Assembly (NCBI RefSeq): GCF_021347895.1
Contig: NC_067132.1
Location: 27,311,757 to 27,375,756, forward strand
Length of the DNA: 64,000 nucleotides
Origin: Acanthochromis polyacanthus
Taxonomy: Eukaryota > Chordata > Actinopteri > Pomacentridae
Direction: 5' to 3'
Shown here: positions 10,276 to 22,947 of the stretch, piece by piece
How positions within the stretch are numbered: position 1 is the stretch's first letter
Layout of the letters: each line of letters opens with the position of its first letter
Translations under genes and position numbers: made by a program
The notes under the pieces: model-generated
What the model was told of the DNA's origin: nothing
The model's input: the letters and a program-made list of their open reading frames with translations, nothing else
The model's database searches: none

Positions 10276-10929
10276 CAAATGCAGCTGAAATGAATCTGGA
10301 GTTGACCTGATTTACACCGGCCTTTTTTTTCCCTGAGATGTGGAGCACTGAAAGAAGGCCAACAGGCTATCAAATGAAGCATTCTGACTAATTTTCATAT
10401 TTTTTTTGCCAGTTTCTATTTTCAAAATACATAGTCCTTGAGTATTTTCAGTGTGATTTCACCGCATTTTACTTTTAAGCTCTTATCTTAGGCATTATAA
10501 AAGCTAGTCATATGTGCTGTATCTTGATTTTCTTTTTCACAGCAGTCTAGGTTATCCCCATATTTACATTTTCATCAGTCGTTTGTATTATAATGCTTCC
10601 ATTTTTTTCATATTAGCTTTTATATCAATCAAAAAACTGAATTTGAAACTGTTTATACTTCATTATTATTTCATCATAAAATGTTGGCAGCAGAGACATC
10701 ATTTCATAATGGTGTTGGAAAAACTGTCAAAATCAAAACCATAATCATCGGAGACTGTTTGACTTTGAATTTGGGAAAAACACGAGCTTAGTGCCTCACG
10801 AAAACGACTTATTTTTTTTCACATAAGCATGCACATACAGTTGCCTACTGGCAGAGGCAACAAAACAGGGAAGTTCTTAACCCCAACTGGTCAAAAGAGG
10901 AAGGTCAAAAAAATGTATTGTGGAATAGT
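10276..10929. other. Non-coding, AT-rich, no feature recognised
   Basis: No ORF with a domain, no splice-bounded exon and no repeat that I could place. Confidence 0.4.
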
Positions 10930-11275
10930 TGTAGTACCTGACTGCACCACCAGGTGGACCCTCTTGCAATACTTTTACTATGTTAAAAATAATCAGGGCA
11001 GCTCCATAATGTGCATTGTGAGAGAGCATTGTGGGGGTTTGGGTAGCAACGGGCACCATGACAAAGACTTAGGGGCAGTTAATGACTTCCTGCCACAGCT
11101 CGTGTGTTCAAGAGGACTCTAAAGACAGCAGTTATTTGCTGTATACAGACCCAAATAAGTGGTCAATCGAACTATGGGCAATTCCATCTTGGAGAACAGA
11201 GAGCATTGTGGGTGTTCAGCTAGAAACGGGTACAATGGCAAAGACTCCTGTAGCAGTTAATGCCTCCCAGTTAGA
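10930..11275 (-). repeat. Dispersed repeat with internal duplication (family shared with 59.65 kb)
   Basis: The block 10930-11095 is colinear with the reverse complement of 59645-59822: gtagtacctgactgcacc with caccaggtgg, then gcattgtgggggttt, then catgacaaagactta, then gttaatgacttcctgcc. A second partial copy follows at 11160-11272 (gcattgtgggtgttc, aatggcaaagactcc, cagttaatgcctccc). A third locus at 15565-15605 shares the caggtactac part. The element is unclassified and no coding sense was found. Confidence 0.7.
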
Positions 11276-12539
11276 AAAGTCATAGGGTGACTAGCGGCTA
11301 AAGAAGCCAAGCAACGTTTACAGCCAATTTTGAATCTTTGATCCAAAACAGCTACATCCGTATTTGGAAAGTACCCATTGTTCATTCTTTTTAATAATTA
11401 GTGACCAATAATATGATTGACTATCGGTTAACAAAGTTGTTTGTACATGTTGATACAAAAAAATGCTTTAAGAACAATTTAGCTGTGAAGAAGGGATGTA
11501 AATTAAGATGTCCTTCTAGCTCTATGTATTAAATAAAAAGTTGATTATAAGGAGGTATTTTGCAAACTTCTATATTTCAATTCAAAGATCCATAAACTAA
11601 AAGAAAAAGAGAAAAAAACAAACTGTCTGGAGAGTCACTTTTGCAAGGTAAACACAACAAAGGCTGAGTCATGGGGCAGCACAAAGAACGGTGAACTGCA
11701 GCCTAACAAAAGATAATTAATTTCCCTTGAATGTTGCTGGTGTGATTAATTATTCAGCGAAACCTGGAGGCTGAAAAACATGATGATACACGTCTTTATA
11801 TCACATAAATTATCCCTCAATCACCTCTGAACTGTGCAAGAATCGTTTGTATTGTGCTTTCGTTTTCTTTTTAAAAAGAAATTGGCCTGTTTTAGTTGAC
11901 ACCGTCCCAATTACAAGAAAAAAGGGCTTCTGAACAAAAGCCGCTTGTTAGCTGGACAGCATTCTGGTCACCTGTCTTCCTGCCAGGTGGTGATTGGAAA
12001 ACATCTGCCTAGAATCTCCGTATCCTGAGCTAAGCATGATGGACCCGTCTGAGCTCCTCGCTGTAATTTACCTCCTCTGACAGTAAACTCATCGAGGTTT
12101 GAACACACCGCTCACCGTGATTGCTTTACTGCGATTCGCTCATAAAGTTAAAATCCCCCTCTGAGCCTCTGATGGATGGCTGGCATTATTTTTATCACTG
12201 TAACATAATCAGCCCGTGTGGCCGGTGTCTGTGCGGCGTGGAAGCTCGGTTAGCATTACTAAAAATACAAGCATGTAATATTTCATACCGCACACGTGAA
12301 ATTGGAGGTGAAAGATCATTTGCTGTATTAAATATGTATGACTTATTGGGGATCTACTGCAGAGGAGAATCAGTCATGTGTCATATAAACAGGAGCATCC
12401 AGTTTGGAGAGGCACAATGTAAAAAAAGCTGGATTTTTGAAAACAATTTTATGCTTTTTGAAAGCTTTTTTTCATGTTTTGTTAAAAAAATATATTGTAA
12501 TAATCACAGATAAGAAATAAGAGAATGAAAAATAAAATG
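11276..12539. other. Non-coding; candidate conserved element about 11690-12420
   Basis: From about 11690 to 12420 the sequence loses repeat character and carries several TAATTA-type words (for example agataattaatttcc and gtgattaattattcagcg), as in vertebrate homeodomain-bound enhancers. The 130-codon ORF at 12121-12513 has no domain. The enhancer idea is inference only. Confidence 0.3.
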
Positions 12540-14100
12540 AAATCATAATGAATAGGCTAAAACTGTAATCAAAAATCTGTATTTTCACAAATGCTAAATT
12601 GTTCTTTTACAACTTTTGACAGTCAGTTGAAACTTTCTTTTTTGCTAAATTTAGTTTAAAACATTATTTTACCTGTAATTTCCATGATTCAAAAGAAAAA
12701 ATATAAATATACATATTCAGAATAAAAAATTGTAATTAATTAAATTTATGAATTTATGTTATTTTACAGACTTTTTTGTTCAATTATAGTTAATATCTAG
12801 TAAAACTAAATAAATAAATATGAATTTACATGTTGATAAAAACAAACAAACAAAAGAGAACAGTCCCAAACTCTAAATAATACCCACATTAAAAATCTGT
12901 ATTTTTACAGACGATAAATTGCTCTTTTGCAACTTTTGACAGAACATTTACACTATTTTTACGTATTTAAATCAGTTTAAAATATCATTATTTTACCAGC
13001 AATTGCCAGTATTTGAAATCCAAAAATTCTGCGTATTAAGAATTGAAAAATGGTAATTTTTTTTCACTGTTATTCCACAGATTTTCCCTGTCTTTTTAAA
13101 TTACAATTAACATCTAGTAAAATAAAAAAAATTACATGTTTACTGTAAAAAAAAAAAAGAAAAAACAGGTCCAAACTGTAATATAATGTCACATTAATAT
13201 GTATTTTTACAAATAGTAATGTGTTCTTTCACAACTTTTGATGGTTAATTTAGAATTTTTTATTATATTTAATATGAAAAAATATAATTACTTTACAGAT
13301 ATTTGCCATTGCTTAAAAGAAATATAATGCATATTAAGAATCGCAAAAACAAAAAAAGAAAATCATTTTCAAATTGCACTATGTTGCTGTTTAAACAAGA
13401 AGAAATGCTAATATTATACTATAATTTATTTTTGAGAAAAAGATAAAAATGACTGTTTGAAAAATAGCAACAAAATAATTTGTAAAAATCTACAGGTAAT
13501 ATCTAATAAAGCCATCAAAAAAGCGTTGATTCATTTATTTAAAAAAAAAACAGGCCAAAATTGTAAATAATGCCCACATACATTAAAGATTTGTATTTTT
13601 ACAAATGATTTACACATTTTTTTCATTGCATTGAACTTTTTAAAAGTAAAATGATAAAGTTTTAAAAAATGTTTGTTGTGGTATTTTACTGACTTTCTGT
13701 GTTTTTTTCACCCAATTATAGACAGCATCTCATGAATTCACAAAGAAAAATGTGAATTTGTGTGTTGATTGCAAAAAAACAAACAAAAACAACGATAACT
13801 TCCTCATTAAAATTTGTGTTTTAACAAACAGTAATTATTTTGATTTAGACCTAAAATTATTGTTTTTCAGGCATTCAAATGAGCCAAAAGATCTTATTTT
13901 ACAGATATTTAAAAGAAGAAAAATACACATATTAAGGATTAATAAAATGCTTGTTCTTTGTTTTTTTTAAATTCTTTTACAGATTTTCCATGTTTAAACT
14001 ACATATGAAATACAGTAAAAGCAGGAAATATCTTAATATTGTAGATACAATTAAGTAAAACTAGATACAATCTATTTTTTCATCTAGTTTTTAAATTACA
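12540..14100 (+). repeat. Degenerate AT-rich tandem repeat, block 1
   Basis: Loose units of about 230-390 bp are marked by a core like aaaatctgtatttttacaaa followed by a cttttacaacttttgacag variant. Cores start near 12570, 12892, 13195, 13587 and 13812. Between them recur fragments such as acaggtccaaactgtaa and gattttccctgtttt. The same core occurs at 49.6-50.56 kb in this orientation and inverted at 25.1-29.9 kb. There is no coding content. Confidence 0.7.
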
Positions 14101-15319
14101 GAATGTTTTTTATTGTGCAGCCAGCTACCTCACAGTAACTCTCATTATCAGAATGAAAACGAAATGTCAATATCGTGTCTCGGAACTTCTCTTAGATTTT
14201 ATCTGGTGGACTTATTGTTTCTGCAATCTGTTTTTAATTTTATTTTTGCTAAGTGCCGTTTTGATAAGCCACATGTGGGTCATAACGCTCAAAATTAGGC
14301 TAATTTAAGATTCCTTCCCTCTGCCTCTAAAGCGAGGAAGGTATAACTAGAGGGCTCTAACAAATAAATTATGAAATGCCTGCAGTTTTTCTGATAGAGA
14401 TCAAGCAGATACGATATTAAATCCTTCCCAAATTAGTGGCGGATGTATAATTCAGTAGGTGGTGAACATCAGCTGGGCTGAAAGCAGGCACTAATGAGAT
14501 GTGGGCAAACTGCATCTGAGGTAACTGCCCTCCTCTGTCTGTCTCTGTCCCGCTCAGTCTTCCTCGCTCTCTTTAATGTCTGCCTCTCTCTCCGGTTTTT
14601 TGGCTGAATCCACCACCCCACAACACCCATAAACACAAATTTGCTGTAGGCCTTGTGCGCACGACAGAATGGGACGCTGAACACATGGCGTAGCACAACA
14701 AAGACAGGCAGTTTCATCAGAGACGGAGCCAAGCACAGTGCAGCAGACATTTTTTATTTTCTGTTGTTTTTTCATGAAACCTTGTGTTCTTTGCCATTTC
14801 CCAAGTTGTTGCGATATTACCAGATTAACCATCTGCAAAGGACATCCTGAATGATTGTGCAAACAATGTGTTTTGGCTCAGCACATACAACCAGAGATTT
14901 CTCCAGGAGTCTTTCTTTGCTCGTCACACGGCTGAAATAACCTTGGTTGAATGGTTGTCCGGGCGGATTTTGTGTGATGCAAGAGGCTCCATTCCATACG
15001 CAGCAAACTGCACCAATAAAGTTTTGCTCTGTAACGCAACACTGGTTTGTTGAACTCCCAGTGGTGCCTGTAAGTCATAAATTAAGTAAAAAGAAGTTTA
15101 AAATAACAGAGATTTACTGCATTCCCCTCCAAGAAACATCTTGAAATGCTTATTTACTATTAAATTACACTCTGAAAATGACAAAAAAGATGACTGACTT
15201 CGGGCTCGGTGATGTAGCTGTAAGAGTTGTCACAATGACGTGTTTCATTTTCAGTTGATATTGGTAATACTACATGTTTTTAATAGAGACCACCCTCAGC
15301 AGACTTTAATTAATATTTA
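14101..15319. other. Non-coding, no feature recognised
   Basis: About 14330-14640 is GC-balanced and possibly conserved; the rest is unremarkable. Overlapping ORFs of about 60-100 codons on both strands have no domain. Confidence 0.35.
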
Positions 15320-15433
15320 ACCACACAAACTAGAAAAGCACTCGGAGAGCACAGTATTCTGCCAAGGCTGCTCAGTCGAATCATTTCCAACAGCTGAAGT
15401 CTTTAATAAAAAATTAAGTTGCGCTGAGCACAG
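15320..15433 (-). repeat. Dispersed repeat, inverted relative to 46.6 kb
   Basis: The words ctagaaaagcactcggagag, gccaaggctgctcagtcg and gcgctgagcacag occur here. Their reverse complements occur in the same order at 46592-46733. It is a common unclassified fish repeat, with no ORF. Confidence 0.65.
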
Positions 15434-15564
15434 GTGTGTGTTTTGCATGTGTACGTTATGTACGGATACTGAATCGACCTAAATATGTAGCGGGCGGCGG
15501 GAACTCATTGGACTCAGAAACACACAGCAAATGAGCTGCAATCTTTCATACTACAAAATAGTGA

Positions 15565-15605
15565 GTTGAGAGGCTCCACCTTGTGGTGCAATCAGGTACT
15601 ACAGC
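15565..15605 (+). repeat. Short copy of the caggtactac dispersed repeat
   Basis: The sequence gaggctccaccttgtggtgc then aatcaggtactacag matches 59788-59822 (plus) and the reverse complement of 10931-10966. Confidence 0.6.
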
Positions 15606-15829
15606 GAATGTACAAAACATTTTCTAAAATCTTGAACATTCCTTGTTGAACTGTTTGTGCATCCTGATGAATTTTGGGTGTTTCAAGAGGTTTTATTAGA
15701 CTTTTTATTTTTGCTTTGTAGTGTTATTTCGCTCTGCCAAATTACATTAAAGAGCCAGTATACACCAACATGAAATCAGTGAGTGCTGCCAAAACAGCAA
15801 CTCCTTATAGAGTTTCAGGCTTCCAACCA
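15606..15829. other. Non-coding, no feature recognised
   Basis: Short spacer; nothing placed. Confidence 0.35.
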
Positions 15830-16002
15830 GATTATAAAAACCTGGTTGCAAGGTTTGCCCTGGGAGAATTAGCGAGGTTGAGGACTACTTTGGACGAGAA
15901 GGGCTTTGCTAGCAGTTGGGGTTCCAGTTTATCCCAAAAGCCGATGGACGGGGTTGAGGTCGGGGCAGTGTGAAGTCGAGTCGAGTTCTTCTACACCAAA
16001 AC
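15830..16002 (-). pseudogene. Tc1-like transposase fragment (antisense)
   Basis: Read on the minus strand from about 15998, the sequence gives GVEELDSTSHCPDLNPVHRLLG, a decayed form of the EELDWPAQSPDLNPIEHLWDEL block that carries the DDE glutamate (lost here: the PIE position reads PVH). Further downstream on the minus strand comes a cccttctcgtccaaagtagt block matching the recalled RPSRP/S.SDLTNA segment of the same Tc1 family. About 170 bp remain, with no ends. It is a different Tc1 lineage from the other copies in the window. Confidence 0.6.
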
Positions 16003-18736
16003 AGCAAAAAACACATCTTAAAAGAGCTGCCTTTGTTGCCATTTGTGGCATTTGCTGCATGCACTTCGAAGCACATTGACTTCATGTGTCATAAAACTTG
16101 TTTTACTATATATACTGTGTACACTTTATGTCCTTCCACTTATTGTGAGAAAGAGCCCCAGCCCAAAAGCTCACAGTGTATTAGAGCTTTTTGTAGCATG
16201 GACCACAAGCTAATAGACAAAGAAAAAAAATCATATTCCTGATATGTATCCCAATTTAACCCCAGTGCAGTTTGTCTTTGGCATTGATTTTGAGTAAATG
16301 GTCCTTTTGTTTGGAACGTAGAGTTTTGGATATCTGCCAAGTCCAACCCTTTGCCTCCATTGACTTTTCCTGAAAGCGACTTAGCTATAAGTACCAAACC
16401 CCATCCGGCCTCACTTCAGAAATGTGTGTGATTTGTCTGCGAGTACGTTTTGTTCGGCGAATGATCCACAGTGCAACGTATCCTTTTATTGCAGCTCACT
16501 GACATTGAGTTTCTTTCTCGACAAATTTAATCAGCTGCGCCGTCATTGTCAAACATTTCCCCACACAAAGGCCTCCTCAACATAATAGTGACACATCACA
16601 ATAAAGTTTCATATTGTTATCTCTATATACAAAGGCTACTGGGTATTATTGTGTGTACTGTGTAGGCTTGAACTTTCCTTTTCAAAACAAGTGCCATTCA
16701 TCGCCCACTGCTCCGCTAAAGGTCAAGATCCGCATTATTCTGTGACCCCATACTAAAAGAACTGAGAGCATTAATTAAATTCCGTCCTTGTATTGATGAT
16801 TTCCAAGAATCTGGACTGACATTGACCCTGTTGCACCATAAACTTAGAGAATAATGCCATTTTTGTAGTTCTAACCATCATTTATATCAGATTAAATAAC
16901 CGTGTACGCAGAAATAATACCATTTGTAAAAAGATGTCATTATACAACAGATAATACAGTAAAAATCCTACTAGTAAATGACAGACAGGTTGCAAAAGAG
17001 CCAAAAGCTTAGGCAGATTTAAACGCCAATAATGGGAAAATGGTAGTTCCACATACAATAAATGTTTTACAACCTCTACAAACTACTCTACGAATCTACT
17101 CCTGAAAGATGTTCCACCATGCTGAATGTATCTTTCAACAATTTAATGTAAACTTTCACCTCTGCCATTTCTGAGCCAAGCTGCTATAATTTTACAGATC
17201 AAACCTGTTATATTTTCCTATAATTTGTTTCCATACTAGTCTCTACTATACTACATAAACACAGCCTGCAGTGAAGAAGAAAAATTCCGGATTATTTTGT
17301 CGAGTAGCTGCTGGCCGAAGCTAAGCGAATTGTTGCTTCGTAGTTGTGACAGGAAGTGTACAATTTTCATTTTTAACCTTAATTTTTCAAAAAAAAAAAT
17401 ACAGAAAAGGGGATTTTGAGATACTATTTTGAGCTAAGATTTGGGTAATTTTACCCACAGTTTGGCACATTAGACATGACGACTTCAAGAACCACCAGAA
17501 AGTTAAAAATATGATTTATTTAGTTATTATAGTTAGAATTTTGGCACTTTTTAAAGATAACATGCCCATTAAACATGCTGGAGGGCTACAAAGCATAAAT
17601 TAAAAGATAATGCACCAACAATGTCACAATAATCTTGAATTAATGCATAAAATATGCCTACGTGTGCAGCCACAGCATGTAGTAGTGGTCAAATCTGAAC
17701 CAGGATATTGGTCCGTAAACTGTAATGGACATTTATAGCATAAAGATTGGAAAATGACGGTATTTGTACATGCTACCATGTTCCCAAAGTTAAAAATGTC
17801 GGCATTACTGATGGTAAAAATATCCCAAACAATATAAATATCCAGAATTTACCTTCAGTGTTTAGTATATGGTTACTGGAAAAAGCTCTTGACTCGCTTT
17901 AAACATCAGTGAAAGTTGCTACTGTGGAATTAAAGTATCAACTGCAAGGGCAGAAACACAAAAGAATCCACTGTCTGCAGATAAGAAATAAATCTACCTT
18001 GACCTTCGTCTTAAATACACAAAACCTAGACGTCTCAAACTTTCGTTATCAGTCATTTTTGGCGAGGCCGGCTGTTACAGATTGTTCTACCAGAAGTTGA
18101 AGAGACCTGGGAAGCTTTTAAAAACCGTTATCAACTTCACATCCTCTTTGCTCTTGCCGGCCGGAGTTTCGGTCATGAAACGAAATCGCCTCCGCACAGA
18201 AATAGAAAACATAGGATTTTAGTGGGCTGTTGACGTTCCCTTAGCGAGGGAAGTTCAGCCGCGGCCAAACTCTTCTCAGCCAACGAGCCCATCGACTGTC
18301 CACATGTCAGCCAGAGGTCCCCGGCCTCTCAGCTCTGTAGGACGTGTTGACTTGCTGTTCGCTGAGCTCCCGGTGAGGAGTCATGGGGACTGTGCAGGAA
18401 AGAGAGGCACTTCAGGAGTTGGAAATTGCCAAAAATTTAATTACAGCCACTATCGGCATCAAATGGTGAAAGAAGGCGACACTGGGAAGTGTGGTTTTAT
18501 CTTTAAAATGCTGTTTTCTGCAGACTGTGGGCACACGGCAGGTTTTGCTCTAGTTTTCCCTCTTGGTTGAAGGGTTTCTAAGAAGCGCACAATCTGTAAA
18601 AATAGCCCCTGAAAAGCACGAGGCTGGTCGTGCGCCCCGGGGAAACGTATTAACAATTAACTTTAGCAACTGTTGCAGAAATGATCACCTTAAGGGGCCA
18701 TATGGGTGCACGAGGAGGAGGCAGCTGCGGAGCTTA
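16003..18736. other. Non-coding, no feature recognised
   Basis: A long stretch without supported genes. About 16450-16640 and 18100-18450 look non-repetitive. ORFs are at most about 90 codons, without domains. Confidence 0.35.
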
Positions 18737-18840
18737 GCCAAGTACATTTACCTCAGTCACTGTACTCAGATAAATATTTAAGCACCTCTTACTTTGCTCG
18801 ACTATTTCCATATTCAGCAACTTTTAGATCTCACTCCTGC
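18737..18840. repeat. Dispersed fish repeat (caagtacatttac...tgtactcag type)
   Basis: Contains agccaagtacatttacctca, gtcactgtactcagataaat and tttgctcgactatttccata in the order of a very frequent fish repeat built from alternating TACTC/AAGTA words. No coding content. Confidence 0.6.
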
Positions 18841-21719
18841 AGTTAAGGCTGCACACAGAAGGAAGCCAGTGAAGTCTGCATATGAGCTGCCTATAGTTAT
18901 TTAACAGCAGCATGCTAACAAATGCTGCAAAATTAAGACGCTTAACTGCATCCTTAAGGGTAATAAGCAGTTTGTGCTGCAGGATCTGCCTTCTCCTGTC
19001 ATCTGTGCTCGGTAAAAGACAGTAAAAGTCCAAACTAAACAGCACACATGGCATAATTAGCGGATTAGCTGAGACGTCCTGTCAAATAAAACAGACAGCG
19101 CAGTGTGGCGGCCATGTTGGGGAACATTAAACAGCAAAATCCACAAACACTGCTCTCATTTCTCTGCAGAAAACCGTCTGAATGCACAAACAGTTAAACA
19201 CTGAGCTAATGACAAAAAAAAGTGCACAAGCAGATGCATTAACTCGGCACTCAGCCTTCAAAGTTGTCCTGCATGAATATGTAATATCCTGTAAGCGGTC
19301 ACTGTCATCGGCGACCTTTAGAGGTAAACACACGGCCACTTTTAACAGAATTTAATAGCTTTAATGGTGAGAAAACAACAAGAAAATGTGTTATTTACTG
19401 CTCTTAAGACCTGCTTATAGGGAACACTGCAGGAGCGCCGCTGGAGTGGAGTATATTTGTCTTCAGCGCTGCAATTAAGTACAGTTTTGAAAGTTCTTCT
19501 CGTCTCAGCCTCTCAAAGCTTCACTGCATCGTTTTTCAGCTATAGCATAGAAGTTTAAGCATTTTAAAGTATATAATGAGCTGATAAAGCCGCATTGTTT
19601 GTCGTTTAAGCACCAACATTTGTGCAATAGTAACAGTGAAGGAAGGCAATCAGATTAGTTCTGCTGTTCGATACGAAAATAAATATTTCACGACGAATCT
19701 CAACAAAAGAATCTGCCTGATGTATTTTACTTCAACATTGAGTTTGAATCTTTACTTAACAGGCAGGTTCAGCAAAATGAATCCGTTTTAAGGTAATATT
19801 TCTGCTCCGTAAAGGACGACATTGATCAAAAACGGCTCCTCTGCCTTGCAGTTGTTTCATATTTGTCATTCCATTTAAACCAAAGCTTTGTATGATGAGC
19901 ACAAAACCTGCACAGCAAAAAAAATAAATATTTCAGATGCTTTAACCATCATTACATCATATTAGCCGAGATAGAAAAATGATGTGACACCAATTAACAC
20001 TGCCACCAAAAGAAGGTTTCAAAATCGTGATTCAGTCGCTTAAAAAAGAAAAACACAATCATGAACCTGTTTTTCATAAGATGAAACACAGCCGTCATAG
20101 GTGAAATCTTAGACAGCTACGATTTTCCTGTATTGTGATTCTCTATAAATAACTTTGTAAAGTACATACAAGTGTAATTATCCAAACTTTTACCAAAAAA
20201 AAAACAAAAAAATTGGAGAAATGATGCATTCAGACTTGCACTAGGAAGCCCGACGATCAATTTTAATAAAATCTATGAATGCAACATCTAATAATACAGC
20301 ATGGGTGTATATTTTAAGACTTTAATTTTATTAATTATTTTTTGCTTCTTTTTTACATTCAGAAGCAACAGCTGTCTGTACTGAAGCAAGAAACTGCAAC
20401 AATGTAAGTTGTCAATAATTTCTTTCCAGCCTCATGTATTGAAATGTAAAATATCTTCACCAGACACAGTCTAAAAGTTGAAATTTCTGCTATTATGTAA
20501 ACACATTCTTTCTGGCAAACCTTTAAAATTCAACACAATCGCTTTGCTCCTATAAATAATGTCAGTGTTAAATCCACACTTCAGCTTAGAGCGTTGTTCT
20601 GAAAAGGTAAACCTGTTCAATTATTGCCAGGTGCTTTGGGATTTTACCATTTTCTTATTTTACCCTCACTCTGAAAAACCAAACATCAGCTTGTTCCTGC
20701 CGCTGTTCTTCGTGACTTCTCAAAGCGGGTGTCGGAAACCGTCCTCGAACTGAGAGGTCACGGGTTTTCATCACTCCCGACAGACAATACGCTCAGCAAA
20801 CGGGCCTCCATTCTGTCACCGTGTCCTTGAACGAGCCTCCCAACCTCCTGCCTCACTCACTGCGAGCGGCTGTGAATATGAGCGTCAGCTAAACGCCGTG
20901 AATGCTAATGCAAACCATTTCCCCTCAAACATCAGACGCAGCAGAAAATGATGAAATTGTACTTTGCGGTGGCAATATTTTAGAGCCTCTTATTATGTGT
21001 TTAGGACCTGAACACTATTTTTTCCTGCTTTGAAACGCAGGAATTTACATGAAAACGATTGTGATTAGCATTTGGCAAATTGGCGAGCGATCTTCATTAC
21101 CCGTGCCAATAAATAGTAATCTTATTTTATTTTATTCACACTCGGATATTTTACAATTAGAACACTCGGTAAGGCATCTAATTGCCCCGTGTTTTGATTT
21201 GAAATGAGTCAGATGCATCACAAATTTAGAGTGCCTGGCTGAGTGCTTGGGCTTATCACAGGGCTGCCTGCTTGGTTTATTGCGATGCATTCCCTCACCA
21301 TCCATCACCTTTTAGCACCACTGATTATCCTGGCAAAAGATAATTACACGGCATGGCGTTGCACTGCAGAGAGGAGCACTAACGCTTATCTGACCACCTG
21401 AACAACAACTCTGGGAGGAGAGGGTGAAACAAGCGTGCGGGTCTGACCTGGACATTACCGCCGGGTGCACATTCGGGCAAATGTGCAGGAACCGTGCTGC
21501 AGGAAAACATGCAAATGAGGATCCTAATAACAACTGAGCGGCTCATAACCAGAAAATGTTCCGCACATATGCACAGGCTATGCTTTCTGTTTAAAAGCAT
21601 GTACAGTAAGAAAAACAAGTATTTAAAAGCTGCATTATGTGAGTTTTTGGCCACTTGGAGCAAAAGAAATGCAGAAAAATGCATAAAGTGACGCAATAAA
21701 GACATGAAACATTAGAAAA
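18841..21719. other. Non-coding, no feature recognised
   Basis: Mixed sequence. About 20740-21300 is GC-balanced with many TAAT-core words and could be a conserved non-coding block. No ORF with a domain and no transposon ends were recognised. Confidence 0.35.
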
Positions 21720-22657
21720 ACCTCACAAATCGAAATGCAAATTGACAAAAACAACACACAAAATGGCAAAAATGAGACAAACAAGATTCAAAACAGCAAT
21801 AAAACACACAATAAACGCAAATCAAAACACTAAAAGAGAAAAAAAAGAAGACACAACACCACAAACCAGACAAAATAACAGATGCAAAGACACAAAACAA
21901 CAGAAACACAGCCACAAATTCAGGCACAAAACACATTGATCAAAACACTACTGACAACAAAAACGTAGCACGAAAACAAAAAACGAGACTCCAAACAAGA
22001 CACAAAACAAAAAACAAACAGAAAACAGCACAAACCGATGCAAACGAGACAAACAATGACAAAAAGCTGTCTGAAAACACACAAGTCAAAACACTAAACA
22101 ATAAAAACAGAAGAAAACACAAAATGACAAAATGTGGAATAAAAAACACAAGTCAAACACAAAACAAACATGAGGCTCAAAGCGACACAGACAAGACACA
22201 AAATGACAAAAACGTGGAATAAAACAACACAAACTGGACACAAAATAACAAAAATAAGACACACAAAAACATAAAACCACTTACAAGACTTAAAAATAGC
22301 CAAACACACTTATCACAACACTAAATGACAAATCAGACTTTAAATGAGACAAAAAACGGCAAAAAACAAATCTAAAACAACACAAATGAGACACAAAATT
22401 ACAAAAAAACAGAAATCAACACAAAACAACACAAAATGACAAAAACTGATTGAAAACACACAAGTCAAAACACAAAACAAGAAAAATGTGACAAAAACAA
22501 AAAAAGACAAACAAAACCACAAAACCATGGAATAAAGCAACATTAATCAAACACAAAACAACAAAAAATGTGACAGGAAACTATACAAAACAACAAGAAG
22601 CAGACACAACATGACAAAAACAAGACAGAAAACAACACAAATGACACAAACAAGACT
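21720..22657 (+). repeat. A/C-rich, T-poor degenerate tandem array, left part
   Basis: Made almost only of acacaaaatgacaaaaac-like words. Longer motifs recur irregularly: gaaaacacacaagtcaaaac near 22077 and 22453 (and 24291 beyond the inserted transposon), cgagactccaaa near 21984 and 24211, and variants of tggaataaaacaacacaaa near 22134, 22215, 22529 and 24100. Removing the inserted element gives spacings of about 350-460 bp, suggesting an old long-unit tandem array. T is nearly absent from the plus strand. Confidence 0.75.
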
Positions 22658-22659
22658 TA

Positions 22660-22808
22660 CACTCAACAAAAATATAAACGCAACACTTTTCTTTTTGCTC
22701 CCATTTTTTATTAGATGAACTCAAAGATCTAAAACTTTTTCCACATACACAATATCACCATTTCTCTCAAATATTGTTCACAAATCTGTCTAAATCTGTG
22801 ATAGTGAG
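22660..22808 (+). repeat. Left terminal inverted repeat of the Tc1-like element
   Basis: Pairs with 23930-24073. Shared inner words include gatgaactcaaagatctaaa and ccacatacacaatatcacca. Differences are a few substitutions and a 1-2 bp indel near the tip (aaacgcaacac against aaacaacac). Confidence 0.9.
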
Positions 22809-22947
22809 CATTTCTCCTTTGCTGAGATAATCCATCCCACCTCACAGGTGTGCCATATCAAGATGCTGATTAGACACCATGATTAGTGCACAGGTGTGCC
22901 TTAGACTGCCCACAATAAAAGGACACTCTGAAAGGTGCAGTTTTGTT

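Noticed and set aside
21712..22543. Several minus-strand ORFs rich in Phe, Leu, Cys and Val that look like membrane proteins
   Set aside because: They come from reading the T-poor A/C array backwards; composition alone explains hydrophobicity and lack of stops. The same holds for 24022-24386.
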